A stretch of 64,000 nucleotides of DNA. It comes from an uncultured Paracoccaceae bacterium (GTDB lineage: Bacteria; Pseudomonadota; Alphaproteobacteria; Rhodobacterales; Rhodobacteraceae). Of the stretch, positions 20,243 through 28,495 are shown one piece after another (within the stretch, counting starts at the first letter, position 1; every line of letters begins with the position of its first letter). The stretch lies in contig CALSOO010000005.1 of assembly GCA_943787985.1 (NCBI GenBank), forward strand, positions 1 to 64,000. The letters are read 5' to 3'. The position numbers and the translations under genes are program-made. The notes beneath the pieces are model-generated. The model worked only from the letters and a program-made list of their open reading frames with translations. It was not told where the DNA came from and ran no database searches.

Positions 20243-20328
20243 TCCGGTCTTCATCTCGCCAAATAAACCTCGGGGGTCTGGGGGCTGGCCCCCGGCCGAC
20301 ACTCGCACTCAAAGCGGAGCGCTCATAA
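20239..20328 (+). CDS. Possible 29-codon ORF bridging soeA and soeB
   Basis: ATG 20239 overlaps the soeA stop as ATGA. The frame reads MIRSSSRQINLGGLGAGPRP and continues to TAA 20326-20328, directly abutting the soeB ATG. Almost all of it is made of the repeat element listed separately, so it may be a chance frame. If translated it would keep ribosomes on the message between soeA and soeB. There is no homology to call. Confidence 0.25.
   Translation: MIRSSSRQINLGGLGAGPRPTLALKAERS
20249..20293. repeat. Repeat element copy 1 with GGGGGC/GCCCCC hairpin
   Basis: Positions 20249-20276 match 63089-63116 at 27 of 28 bases; the core is AAATAAACCTCGGGGG. Copy 1 is followed after three bases by GGGGGC (20280-20285), TG, GCCCCC (20288-20293). 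It lies between soeA and soeB inside the operon. I recall similar AAATAAACCTCGGGGG-hairpin units scattered through Rhodobacteraceae genomes; their role is unknown to me. Confidence 0.7.
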
Positions 20329-21093
20329 ATGACCACACTCCCAACCCAAACCGAAAAGAAACTCGGGCTTGTCATCGACCTCGACACCTGTGTGGGCTGC
20401 CACGCATGCGTGATCTCGTGCAAAGGCTGGAACACCGAAAACTACGGCGCGCCCCTGTCGGATCAAAACGCCTACGGTGCGGATGTGTCCGGCACATTCC
20501 TCAACCGCGTACACAGCTATCAGGTGCAGCCGCTCGCAACCTCCGAAAAGGTGCAGCCAGCGGCGCAGACCATCCACTTCCCCAAATCCTGCCTACACTG
20601 CGAAGACGCCCCTTGCGTCACAGTGTGCCCGACGGGTGCCAGCTACAAACGGGTCGAAGACGGCATCGTTCTGGTCAACGAACAAGACTGCATCGGCTGC
20701 GGATTATGCGCATGGGCCTGCCCGTACGGAGCCCGCGAAATGGATCAAGAAGAGAAGGTGATGAAAAAATGCACCCTCTGCGTGGACCGCATCTACAACG
20801 AAAACCTGCCGGAAGTGGACCGCGTCCCGTCTTGCGTTCGCACTTGCCCGTCAGGCGCGCGCCACTTCGGGGATCTGGGTGATCCTGACAGTGAAGTCAG
20901 CCAATTGGTCGCGGAACGCGGTGGTATGGACCTGATGCCGGAGCAAGGCACCAAGCCCGTAAACCAGTACTTACCGCCCCGTCCCAAAGACGTGTTGCCC
21001 GAATTTGACGTTCTGGCCCCCTACCTTGCACCTGTGGCCGAGGACCCCAAAGGCTTCCTTGGCTGGCTCGACAAAACACTGGAGAAAATCTGA
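20329..21093 (+). CDS. soeB: Sulfite dehydrogenase iron-sulfur subunit SoeB
   Basis: This intact 254-residue ferredoxin-like protein carries electrons from SoeA to the membrane anchor. Four cysteine clusters are visible: DTCVGCHACVISCKGWN, KSCLHCEDAPCVTVCPTGA, QDCIGCGLCAWACPYGARE, and KKCTLCVDR paired with CVRTCPSGARHFGDL. This is the DmsB/NrfC pattern. There is no signal peptide, so it is cytoplasmic, as expected for SoeABC. The stop overlaps the soeC start as TGATG. A C-terminal extension (YLPPRPKDVLPEFDVLAPYL) is seen in the SoeB-type proteins. Confidence 0.88.
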   Translation: MTTLPTQTEKKLGLVIDLDTCVGCHACVISCKGWNTENYGAPLSDQNAYGADVSGTFLNRVHSYQVQPLATSEKVQPAAQTIHFPKSCLHCEDAPCVTVCPTGASYKRVEDGIVLVNEQDCIGCGLCAWACPYGAREMDQEEKVMKKCTLCVDRIYNENLPEVDRVPSCVRTCPSGARHFGDLGDPDSEVSQLVAERGGMDLMPEQGTKPVNQYLPPRPKDVLPEFDVLAPYLAPVAEDPKGFLGWLDKTLEKI

Positions 21094-21975
21094 TGCATCC
21101 GGCACCTTCAGTCATCATCTTCACCGTCTTCTCCGGCATGGGCTTTGGCCTGCTGTTCTGGCTGGGCATTGACCACACCCCTCCGACAGGGTGGACCGCC
21201 TTTGCCTTTTGGCTCATCGCTTATGTGATGGCTGTGGGCGGCCTGTTGTCCTCGACCTTCCACCTTGGACACCCCGAACGCGCGCTCAAGGCGTTCACGC
21301 CAGTGGCGCTCGAGCTGGCTCAGCCGCGAAGGCATCGCCGCCGTCGCGACCCTGGTGCTGATGGGGCTTTACGGTCTTGGCCTGGTGTTCTTTGGCAGTG
21401 CATGGCAACCATTGGGATGGCTCGGGGCCATCGGGGCGATTGCGACCGTCTTTACCACGTCGATGATCTACGCGCAGATGAAAACCATCCCGCGCTGGAA
21501 CAGCAATCTGACCCCCGCGATGTACCTGTCACTGTCACTGGCGGGCGGCGCATTGCTCAAGGGCAGCGTTATCTGGGCGATGTTGTTGCTGGCCGTGTCC
21601 GGTGTGATCCTTGTGATGACTTGGGTGCAGGGCGACAAAGCCTTTGAAAAATCCGGCACCACGATTGCGACGGCCACAGGACTTGGCAACATCGGCGCCG
21701 TGACCGCGTTTGAACCTCCGCACACTGGCACCAACTACCTGCTGCGTGAATTTGTGCATGTGATCGGGCGCAAACACAGCCAAAAGCTGCGCGTCATTTC
21801 CTTTGTGCTGGCGGTTGTTGTCCCTGTGATCCTGCTTGCGTTGATGAGTGCGGCCTTTACCCACTGGCTGGCAGTCATCGCCGTCGCGAGCCACATCGCA
21901 GGCGTTGTGACATCGCGGTGGTTGTTCTTTGCCGAAGCAGAGCACGTCGTCGGCCTGTACTACGGCAAACGCTAA
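21093..21975 (+). pseudogene. soeC: Sulfite dehydrogenase membrane anchor SoeC (DmsC-like), one frameshift
   Basis: This polytopic membrane subunit passes electrons from SoeB to quinone. The N-terminus is APSVIIFTVFSGMGFGLLFW, then STFHLGHPERALKAF. A single indel near 21305 moves the frame, after which QWRSSWLSREGIAAVATLVL follows, then about six more hydrophobic helices, FVHVIGRKHSQKLRVISFVL and a C-terminus HVVGLYYGKR at 21975. The HPERA and WRSSWLSRE motifs are shared with DmsC-family anchors. It is the last gene of the sulfonate island; the next gene converges on it ten bases later. Confidence 0.85.
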
Positions 21976-21985
21976 AAACTACTGG

Positions 21986-23149
21986 TCAGAGCGGCAGCCG
22001 CCGCTCGACCACCCGCGCCATGATCGAGGCCCCGACCGGCAAAATCCCCTTGTCCAGAACAAAGCCCGGATTGTGCAGCGGCATGGTGCCAGCGTGCCCC
22101 ACAACACAATAGGCCCCCGGGACAACTTTGAGCATGTCCGCAAAGTCTTCGGACCCTGTCACGGGTTGCACATCATGTTTGATGTTCTCGGCCCCGACAA
22201 TGTCTTGCGCGGCCTCTATGTAGGCGTCTGACAACTCGGCGTTGTTGCGCAGCACATCAAAGACATTGCGCAACTCCAGCCGGATCTCGACCTCATGGGC
22301 AAGGGCCATGCCGTTGCACAGGCTTTGCAAACGGGCGGCGGCAAGCTCGTACACCTCGTCCTTGAAATAGCGGATCGTGCCTGCCAGCGTCGCCGTGTCC
22401 GGCACCACGTTATAGGCCGCGCCCGCATGCAATTGCGTCACCGACAGCACGCACACATCAGAGGCAGGGATGTTGCGGCTCAGGATGGTGTTGATTTCAG
22501 TGGCGAGGCTGGCCGCAATCATCAGCGCATCCTTGGAATCGCTTGGGCGCGCGGCATGGCTGCCCCGCCCTTGCACTGTGATGTCAAAGAACGACGCCCC
22601 CGCCATCGCTTCGCCTTTGCACACCCCGACTTCGTTCGGGACGCCCGTTGGCATATTGTGCATTCCGTAGATTTCGTCGCAGGGGAATTTCTCGAACAGC
22701 CCTTCGGCCAGCATGGTACGTGCGCCGCCCAGTCCCTCTTCGGCGGGCTGGAAAATCAGCACGGCGGTGCCGTCAAAGTCGCGGGTCGCGCACAGGTGTT
22801 TGGCCGCCCCCAGCAGCATTGTTGTGTGCCCGTCATGGCCACAGGCGTGCATGACGCCTTCGTTCTTCGAGGAGTACGCAAGGTTGGTCGTCTCGTCGAT
22901 CGGCAGTGCATCCATATCCGCCCGCAACCCGATGCGCCGTTTGCCACCGCCTTTGCCTTTTACCAAAGCAACGACACCCGTGGTGCCAAGCCCGGTGTGC
23001 AATTCGTCCACGCCATAGGCTTTCAGCTTGTCCGCCACGATTGCACTGGTGCGGGTTTCGGTAAACCCGATTTCAGGATGCGCGTGCAAATCTTGAAAAA
23101 TCGCTTCAAGCTCGGATGTGGCGGCGTCGATGGTGGGCAGGATGTTCAT
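21986..23149 (-). CDS. M20D-family amidohydrolase (hippurate hydrolase-like)
   Basis: This intact 387-residue metallopeptidase family protein hydrolyses N-acyl or amide-linked amino acids. The metal and catalytic motifs are LHAHPEIGFTETRT, RIGLRADMDALPIDETTN, MHACGHDGHTTMLLGAA, LIFQPAEEGLGGARTML and EIYGMHNMPTGVP, with the late histidine region in TGSEDFADMLKVVPGAY. There is no signal peptide, so it is cytoplasmic. The start ATG 23149 is preceded by AAAGGACACCCC. It converges on soeC and lies downstream of the RTX gene in the same orientation. The exact substrate cannot be told from sequence. Confidence 0.85.
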   Translation of the reverse strand: MNILPTIDAATSELEAIFQDLHAHPEIGFTETRTSAIVADKLKAYGVDELHTGLGTTGVVALVKGKGGGKRRIGLRADMDALPIDETTNLAYSSKNEGVMHACGHDGHTTMLLGAAKHLCATRDFDGTAVLIFQPAEEGLGGARTMLAEGLFEKFPCDEIYGMHNMPTGVPNEVGVCKGEAMAGASFFDITVQGRGSHAARPSDSKDALMIAASLATEINTILSRNIPASDVCVLSVTQLHAGAAYNVVPDTATLAGTIRYFKDEVYELAAARLQSLCNGMALAHEVEIRLELRNVFDVLRNNAELSDAYIEAAQDIVGAENIKHDVQPVTGSEDFADMLKVVPGAYCVVGHAGTMPLHNPGFVLDKGILPVGASIMARVVERRLPL

Positions 23150-23208
23150 GGGGTGTCCTTTGTATCGGTCGCTGAAAGTTGACCGTTTGAGAAGACACCG
23201 TCAAGCTG

Positions 23209-23838
23209 TCATAAAGATGCGTTCACGAAAGCAAACATCCCGCCAGAGACGTTGCTGACATTCTGCAACCTGGCCACCTGTTGGCCGATATCGACATCAC
23301 CCAACCAGACTTCGGTGTCGCCGGTTCTACCTTCAAAGTTAAAGGACAAGTCCTCGAATACGATATCTTGATCGCTAACGATCACAAGCTGATCCTCGGA
23401 GCGGTTGAAATCAGTGATGTTGGCTTCGGAAAATTGAGAACTCATAGTCAGGTCCGCAACAAAATCATCAGACTCGGTCCCACCATCCAATAGATCACCA
23501 ACGCCACCGCTCAGCGTGTCATTGCCTGTTTCACCGTAGAGCCTGTCGAACCCGTCGAACCCGTCAGCGCTTTCCATAATGTCATTGCCCGCCCCGCCGC
23601 GCGAAATGTCGTTTCCAGCGCCATCAAAAATCCGGTCACTGCCCCCTTCACCACGAAGCGTGTCGTTCCCGTTCCCACCCTCAAGGTTGTCATCTCCGCC
23701 GCGGCCCTCAATGAGGTTATCGCCACGGCCACTACGAACGATATCGTCGTTTGTGGTTCCAATGATCTCGTCATCGTCATTAGACCCCACAAACGCTGAT
23801 TCTGCGGCCAAGCCCATGAGGGTCAGTAAGTATAACAT
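23209..23838 (-). CDS. Small RTX (hemolysin-type) calcium-binding protein
   Basis: This is a 209-residue acidic protein. ATG 23838 (MLYLLTLMGLAAESAFVG) has GGGGA upstream, and the first residues form a hydrophobic helix, as in many short Rhodobacterales RTX proteins. Residues 25-120 contain about eight nonapeptide units of the GGxGxDxLx kind (GRGGDDNLEGGNGNDTLRG, GGAGNDIMES, GETGNDTLSGG). The C-terminal 80 residues are a beta-rich domain (SEANITDFNRSEDQLVIVSD) typical of type I secretion substrates. A type I exporter pair is encoded at 53960-57000, but linkage does not prove they work together. Confidence 0.8.
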   Translation of the reverse strand: MLYLLTLMGLAAESAFVGSNDDDEIIGTTNDDIVRSGRGDNLIEGRGGDDNLEGGNGNDTLRGEGGSDRIFDGAGNDISRGGAGNDIMESADGFDGFDRLYGETGNDTLSGGVGDLLDGGTESDDFVADLTMSSQFSEANITDFNRSEDQLVIVSDQDIVFEDLSFNFEGRTGDTEVWLGDVDIGQQVARLQNVSNVSGGMFAFVNASL

Positions 23839-23909
23839 TTGAAAATTCCCCAAGGTTCGCCTTTGATGCGATGTCGCCCCAAATACGATGTCAAACGCTG
23901 CCCAAAAAC

Positions 23910-23941
23910 GCAAAAAAGGCGGGACAATGCCCGCCTTTTCA
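23910..23941 (-). terminator. Rho-independent terminator after dapA
   Basis: Perfect arms AAAAGGCGGG (23914-23923) and CCCGCCTTTT (23930-23939) enclose ACAATG. On the minus strand a run of six T follows. It lies 20 bases past the dapA stop and upstream of the RTX gene. Confidence 0.9.
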
Positions 23942-23958
23942 CCGCATTGTTTCTGAAT

Positions 23959-24831
23959 TCACAGCAATCCGGCGTGGGCCAGACCGGCGTCAATCAACGC
24001 TTTGGTGCTGTCCTCAAGTGCCGTCAGCGGCAAGCGCACTTCGTCGCTGCACAGGTCCAGTTTGGACATCGCATATTTCGCGCCAACCAGACCCGGCTCA
24101 GTAAAGATCGCTTTGTGCAGGGGCATCAGTTTGTCCTGAATGTCCAAAGCCGTGGCAAAGTCACCGGCCAGACACGCGGCCTGCATTCTGGCCAGCAATC
24201 CCGGTGCCACGTTGGCCGTGACCGAGATGCACCCGATGCCGCCTTGGGCATTGAAGCCGTGCGCTGTGGCGTCTTCACCGGACAGTTGCACGAAATCAGG
24301 GCCGCAGGCCAAACGGGTATCGCACACCCGCGCCAGATCACCGGTGGCATCCTTGACCCCGACGATGCGCGGCAATTTTGCCAGCTCGGCCATGGTCGCG
24401 GGCGTCATGTCGACAACCGAACGACCGGGGATGTTGTAGATGATGATCGGGATGTCCGCACAGTCATGCAGGGCCGTGAAATGCGCGATCATGCCGCGCT
24501 GCGTCGGTTTGTTGTAATAGGGCGTCACAACCAACGCGGCATCGGCGCCGACCTTTTGCGCGAATTGCACAAAGCGGATCGCCTCGACCGTGTTGTTCGA
24601 TCCGGCACCCGCCACGACAGGCACGCGGCCTGCGGAGGCTTTGACCACCGTTTCAATCACGGTTTCATGCTCTGCATGGGTCAGGGTGGGGCTTTCACCG
24701 GTGGTGCCAACCGGCACAAAGCCGTTGCTTCCTTCACCGATGTGCCATTCCACAAGTTTCTTCAGTGTTTCCAGATCCAGCTCGCCGTTCCGAAACGGCG
24801 TGATGAGGGCAGGCAATGAGCCTTTAAGCAT
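23959..24831 (-). CDS. dapA: 4-hydroxy-tetrahydrodipicolinate synthase (DapA)
   Basis: DapA condenses pyruvate with aspartate semialdehyde in lysine and meso-diaminopimelate synthesis. This is a TIM-barrel aldolase of about 290 residues. Visible motifs: [31 protein letters not shown] (the TT dyad), [17 protein letters not shown] (catalytic tyrosine), [14 protein letters not shown] and [12 protein letters not shown], where the lysine forms the Schiff base. ATG 24831 follows AAGGAG at seven bases; an upstream in-frame extension reads through the promoter shared with the divergent transglycosylase. Intact. Confidence 0.95.
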   Translation of the reverse strand: MLKGSLPALITPFRNGELDLETLKKLVEWHIGEGSNGFVPVGTTGESPTLTHAEHETVIETVVKASAGRVPVVAGAGSNNTVEAIRFVQFAQKVGADAALVVTPYYNKPTQRGMIAHFTALHDCADIPIIIYNIPGRSVVDMTPATMAELAKLPRIVGVKDATGDLARVCDTRLACGPDFVQLSGEDATAHGFNAQGGIGCISVTANVAPGLLARMQAACLAGDFATALDIQDKLMPLHKAIFTEPGLVGAKYAMSKLDLCSDEVRLPLTALEDSTKALIDAGLAHAGLL

Positions 24832-24957
24832 ATTCACGCTCCTTTTATCAAAATTGGCCGGCAAATGGCCTGGTGACCCAAACTGCATCTTGATCCTGTG
24901 TTGATCAGGCGCACATTGACAGTATGGTGACAGCCTGTTGCCCTGCATGGAGCCAAA

Positions 24958-26934
24958 TTGCAAGTGACCTTACGCCTTGTCCTGAGCCTTGTACTGGCTT
25001 TTTGCTTCTGTTTGCCTGCCGATGCAGAGCGCCCCCGCCCCTTGGGATGGGCTATGGATGCTATGCGCAATGGCAATTGGGACGTTGCGGCAGACGTGGC
25101 TGCGCGCGATGGGCAAGTCGCTGTCGATGTCATCACGTGGCACCGGTTGCGCGCCGCACAGGGCGACTATCCGATGCTGATGGATTTCCTGACCCGCAAT
25201 CCCGACTGGCCGGGCGAAGCGTATTTGCTGCGCCGCTCGGAACCTGCCGTGATTGATGCAGGTTCCCGGGCCGTCGTTGATTTCTTTGCCGACTACACGC
25301 CGCAAACCCCGCGCGGGGTGTTGGCCTTTGCCCAAGTCCAAATCCGCAACGGTGATACAAAAGCCGCAGAGCAAAGCGTGATCGCCGCGTGGACTTCAAT
25401 GCAGATGAACGACACCAGCCAAGCGCTGTTTCTGGCCGCCCACGACAAGCTGCTTGCGCCCCACCACGCCACCCGCCTGTCAGAGATGCTGTGGCAAGGG
25501 GCGGGATCCGACTCGCGGCGCATGTTCGATCTGGTCTCCAAAGATCAAACCGCACTGGCCTGCGCAAGGCTCGCCTTGGTCAACCGCGCCGACAACGCCG
25601 ATGCTTTGGTCAAAGCCCTGCCAGCCTCCGTCAGCGGCGACCCCGGCCTTGCCTATGACCGTTTCGTTTGGCGGGCGCGCAGTGGCTTGGCGGACAGTGC
25701 CAAAGACTTGTTGCTGGCTCAATCCGGCAGCGCCAAAACCCTTGGCAAGCCTCAAGCATGGTCCAACCGTCGCCGCGCCTTGGCGCGCGATGAAATGCGC
25801 GACGGCGACCCCAAGCGCGCCTATCAGATGGCCGCGCGCCACCATCTGACATCCGGCTCTGCTTTTGCGGATCTGGAGTGGCTGGCAGGTTACATCGCGT
25901 TGCGCAAACTGGGCGATCCGGCCACCGCCCTTACCCATTTCCGCCGCCACGATCTGGCGACGGTCTCTCCCATCTCCAAAGGGCGGGCGGGTTACTGGAT
26001 TGGCCGCGCCCATGAAGCGTTGGGGGATGTGGCCACCGCCGATCAGGCCTATCTTTCAGGCGCCCAGCATCAGACCTCCTTTTACGGGTTGCTGGCCGCC
26101 GAACGCACGGATGCCCCGTTTGACGCTGATCTGGCAGGCGCGCAGGCTCCGGAGTGGCGCAGCTCGGACCTGACCAAACGCCCGTTGTTTGAGGCGGGCT
26201 TGTTGCTGCAAGCCTCTGGCGAACTGGACGTGGCAGAGCGGTTCTGGACCCACCTGGCCGAAGATCTGGACCCCGCCCAAGCCGCCCAATTGGGGCAGGC
26301 CGCCATTGATACAGGCCAGCCCCATCTGGCCGTGATGATCGGCAAGCGGGTTGCACAGCGCGGTATCGTTCTGCCAGCACCCTATTACGCGCTGCACCCT
26401 GTGGCCACGCGCGCCCTGCCGATGGCCCCTGAAATGACCCTCGCCATTGCCCGGCGCGAAAGCGAATTTGACCCCAAGGTCCAAAGCGGCGTGGGCGCGC
26501 GCGGGTTGATGCAACTCATGCCAGCCACAGCCAAAGAAGTCGCCGCGGATTTGGGGCGCAGCGATGAACACACCACCGCCCGCCTGACCACCGATCCGGA
26601 GTATAACGCCGACTTGGGGGCCAAGTTCCTATCGACCTTGGCGGGGCGTTTTGACGGCAACGTCATCCTGATGTCCGCCGCCTATAACGCGGGGCCCAGC
26701 CGCCCGATCCGCTGGCAAGAACGCTTTGGTGATCTGCGCACGGTTTCGGGTGATTTCGACCTTGTGGACTGGATCGAACACATCCCGTTCCGCGAGACCC
26801 GAAACTACGTGATGCGGGTGAGTGAAAGCCTGCCGGTGTATCGCGCGCGATTGGGGCGCGACCCTCTCCCCCAACCCTTTAGTGCGGAACTGGTCGGCTC
26901 AACCTTGCTGGCGTTCGCGCCAAAAAGTGAATAG
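24958..26934 (+). CDS. slt: Soluble lytic murein transglycosylase (Slt-like)
   Basis: This is a periplasmic enzyme that cleaves peptidoglycan to 1,6-anhydromuropeptides. The start is TTG 24958 with GGAG five bases upstream, or GTG 24964. A signal peptide follows ([19 protein letters not shown]). Residues 30-480 are an alpha-helical superhelical domain, and the C-terminal SLT domain shows the catalytic glutamate in [20 protein letters not shown], then [17 protein letters not shown] and [20 protein letters not shown]. The 658-residue length is normal. It is divergent from dapA and its last 36 bases overlap the convergent transporter gene. Confidence 0.9.
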   Translation: MQVTLRLVLSLVLAFCFCLPADAERPRPLGWAMDAMRNGNWDVAADVAARDGQVAVDVITWHRLRAAQGDYPMLMDFLTRNPDWPGEAYLLRRSEPAVIDAGSRAVVDFFADYTPQTPRGVLAFAQVQIRNGDTKAAEQSVIAAWTSMQMNDTSQALFLAAHDKLLAPHHATRLSEMLWQGAGSDSRRMFDLVSKDQTALACARLALVNRADNADALVKALPASVSGDPGLAYDRFVWRARSGLADSAKDLLLAQSGSAKTLGKPQAWSNRRRALARDEMRDGDPKRAYQMAARHHLTSGSAFADLEWLAGYIALRKLGDPATALTHFRRHDLATVSPISKGRAGYWIGRAHEALGDVATADQAYLSGAQHQTSFYGLLAAERTDAPFDADLAGAQAPEWRSSDLTKRPLFEAGLLLQASGELDVAERFWTHLAEDLDPAQAAQLGQAAIDTGQPHLAVMIGKRVAQRGIVLPAPYYALHPVATRALPMAPEMTLAIARRESEFDPKVQSGVGARGLMQLMPATAKEVAADLGRSDEHTTARLTTDPEYNADLGAKFLSTLAGRFDGNVILMSAAYNAGPSRPIRWQERFGDLRTVSGDFDLVDWIEHIPFRETRNYVMRVSESLPVYRARLGRDPLPQPFSAELVGSTLLAFAPKSE

Positions 26935-27768
26935 CCCCGCCCCCACAACGATCACGGCCCCAAGTGCCACATTCCACGCGATGCTTTCCCCAAACACGCT
27001 CACCCCCACCAGTGCCCCGAACACAAGGTGGAAATAGGCAAAGGGTTGCACCGCGCTGGCCTCTGCCATCTCGTAACATTTGATAAGCAGCCAGTGCCCC
27101 ATCGCCCCCGTCAGGCACAGGCAGAACATCCAGAAACTGTCGGTCTGTGTCATCGGCTCCCACGACCAGATCCCGATCGCGGTCATAAAAATCGCCCCCA
27201 CAATTCCTGTCCAGAAAAAGCTGGTTTCCGTCGTGTCCTGACGGGCCGCAAACCGCGTCATCAGCGCATAAAGCGCGAACATCACGGCAGAGGCCAATGG
27301 CAAAACCGCCGCCAGTTCGAAAACACCAATCCCCGGCCGCAAAATCACCATCACCCCGACAAACCCGACCCCGATTGCGGCCCAACGCCGCCACCCGACA
27401 CGTTCCCCCAACACAGGGCCGGACAGGGCCGCCACGATCAGCGGATAGCAGATGAAAATCGCCAATGTTTCCACCAGCCCAAGGTAGGTGAATGCCAAGA
27501 CCCCCACACAGATCTCCGCGGCCAACAACACCCCGCGCCCGATCTGCAACGCGGGCTGACGGGTTGTGGCGGCTTTTCTCAACCCTCCCGCCCCGCGCGC
27601 GGCAATGGCCAGCACAAACGCCGAAAAGAACCAGTAGCGGATCATGATGATCATCAGCACGTTGTATTCACTGGCCAGATGCCGTGAAATTCCATCCTGC
27701 ATCGCCAGCACAAACGTGGATCCGACCATCAACAGAATGCCGGCGCGGGTGTTCATCCCTGCGCTCAT
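26899..27768 (-). CDS. EamA/RhaT-family transporter (DMT superfamily)
   Basis: This is a 289-residue inner-membrane protein with ten predicted helices in two EamA repeats (ILLMVGSTFVLAMQDGISRH in the first, VLPLASAVMFALYALMTRFA at the start of the second). Short loops and a C-terminal basic tail (FWREFQ-like, [10 protein letters not shown]) fit drug/metabolite exporters. The start overlaps the mnmD stop as ATGA, so it is co-translated with the tRNA-modification gene. The substrate is unknown. Its 3' end overlaps the convergent slt gene by 36 bases. Confidence 0.85.
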   Translation of the reverse strand: MSAGMNTRAGILLMVGSTFVLAMQDGISRHLASEYNVLMIIMIRYWFFSAFVLAIAARGAGGLRKAATTRQPALQIGRGVLLAAEICVGVLAFTYLGLVETLAIFICYPLIVAALSGPVLGERVGWRRWAAIGVGFVGVMVILRPGIGVFELAAVLPLASAVMFALYALMTRFAARQDTTETSFFWTGIVGAIFMTAIGIWSWEPMTQTDSFWMFCLCLTGAMGHWLLIKCYEMAEASAVQPFAYFHLVFGALVGVSVFGESIAWNVALGAVIVVGAGLFTFWRERQQG

Positions 27769-28442
27769 TCCCGAAGCCGCCCGACGCTCATGTGCCGTTT
27801 GCGGCCAAACCCTGTGACCCGCGTGATGTCAAACCCCGCCGCGTCCAGTGCACGACGCACGAACCCTGCGGCGGTGTAGGTGGCGCAGGTGCCCCCCGTT
27901 TTCGTATGCGCTCCAACGGCCTGCATCAGATCGGGCGCCCAAAGCTCAGGGTTTTTGGCAGGCGAAAACCCGTCCAGATACCACGCATCTGCTGTGTCAT
28001 CCCACCCGGGCACCGTCTGGCGGGCGTCCCCTGTGATCACCTGAACGGTAACACCCTCGACCAGTTCGACCGGCGCATCATAGCGCAGCTTCTCCAAAAA
28101 CGCCGGAGCGATTGCCGCAAGTTCAGGAAACGCGTTCAACGCGGTTTCCATGTCCTGCGCGCCCATCGGGAAGGCTTCGAAACTGGTGAACCGCAACGGA
28201 GCCCGTCTGCCCGCCTCTTGCCATGCCAGCACCGTGGTCAGCACATTCAACCCCGTTCCAAACCCCAACTCTGCCACATGCAGCGCCGCGTCAAAGCGCT
28301 CCACCAACCCGTTGCCATCCAGAAAAACATGGCGCGTCTCGGCCAATCCGTTCTCAAGGCTGAAATACGGGTCGTCAAAGCGCAAAGACACAGGCACGCC
28401 CCCGTCGCGCCATTCCAATTCTGCCTGCTGGTCCTGCATCAT
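27765..28442 (-). CDS. mnmD: tRNA 5-methylaminomethyl-2-thiouridine methyltransferase domain protein MnmD
   Basis: MnmD methylates the wobble uridine of tRNA (nm5 to mnm5), the reaction done by the N-terminal half of E. coli MnmC. The stand-alone protein of about 225 residues shows WRDGGVPVSLRFDDPYFSLE, LDGNGLVERF, the SAM motif VAELGFGTGLNVLTTVLAW, TSFEAFPM and YLDGFSPAKNPELWAPDLMQ. I take ATG 28442 (MMQDQQAELEWRD) as the start; a 5' extension to 28502 would overlap the divergent gene. The partner oxidoreductase domain is encoded head-to-head on the other strand. Confidence 0.87.
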   Translation of the reverse strand: MMQDQQAELEWRDGGVPVSLRFDDPYFSLENGLAETRHVFLDGNGLVERFDAALHVAELGFGTGLNVLTTVLAWQEAGRRAPLRFTSFEAFPMGAQDMETALNAFPELAAIAPAFLEKLRYDAPVELVEGVTVQVITGDARQTVPGWDDTADAWYLDGFSPAKNPELWAPDLMQAVGAHTKTGGTCATYTAAGFVRRALDAAGFDITRVTGFGRKRHMSVGRLRE

Positions 28443-28495
28443 ATGCCTCTGTATGGTCCGCTCAATCAGGGGGACAGTGTAGAAAGGAAGCGGCT

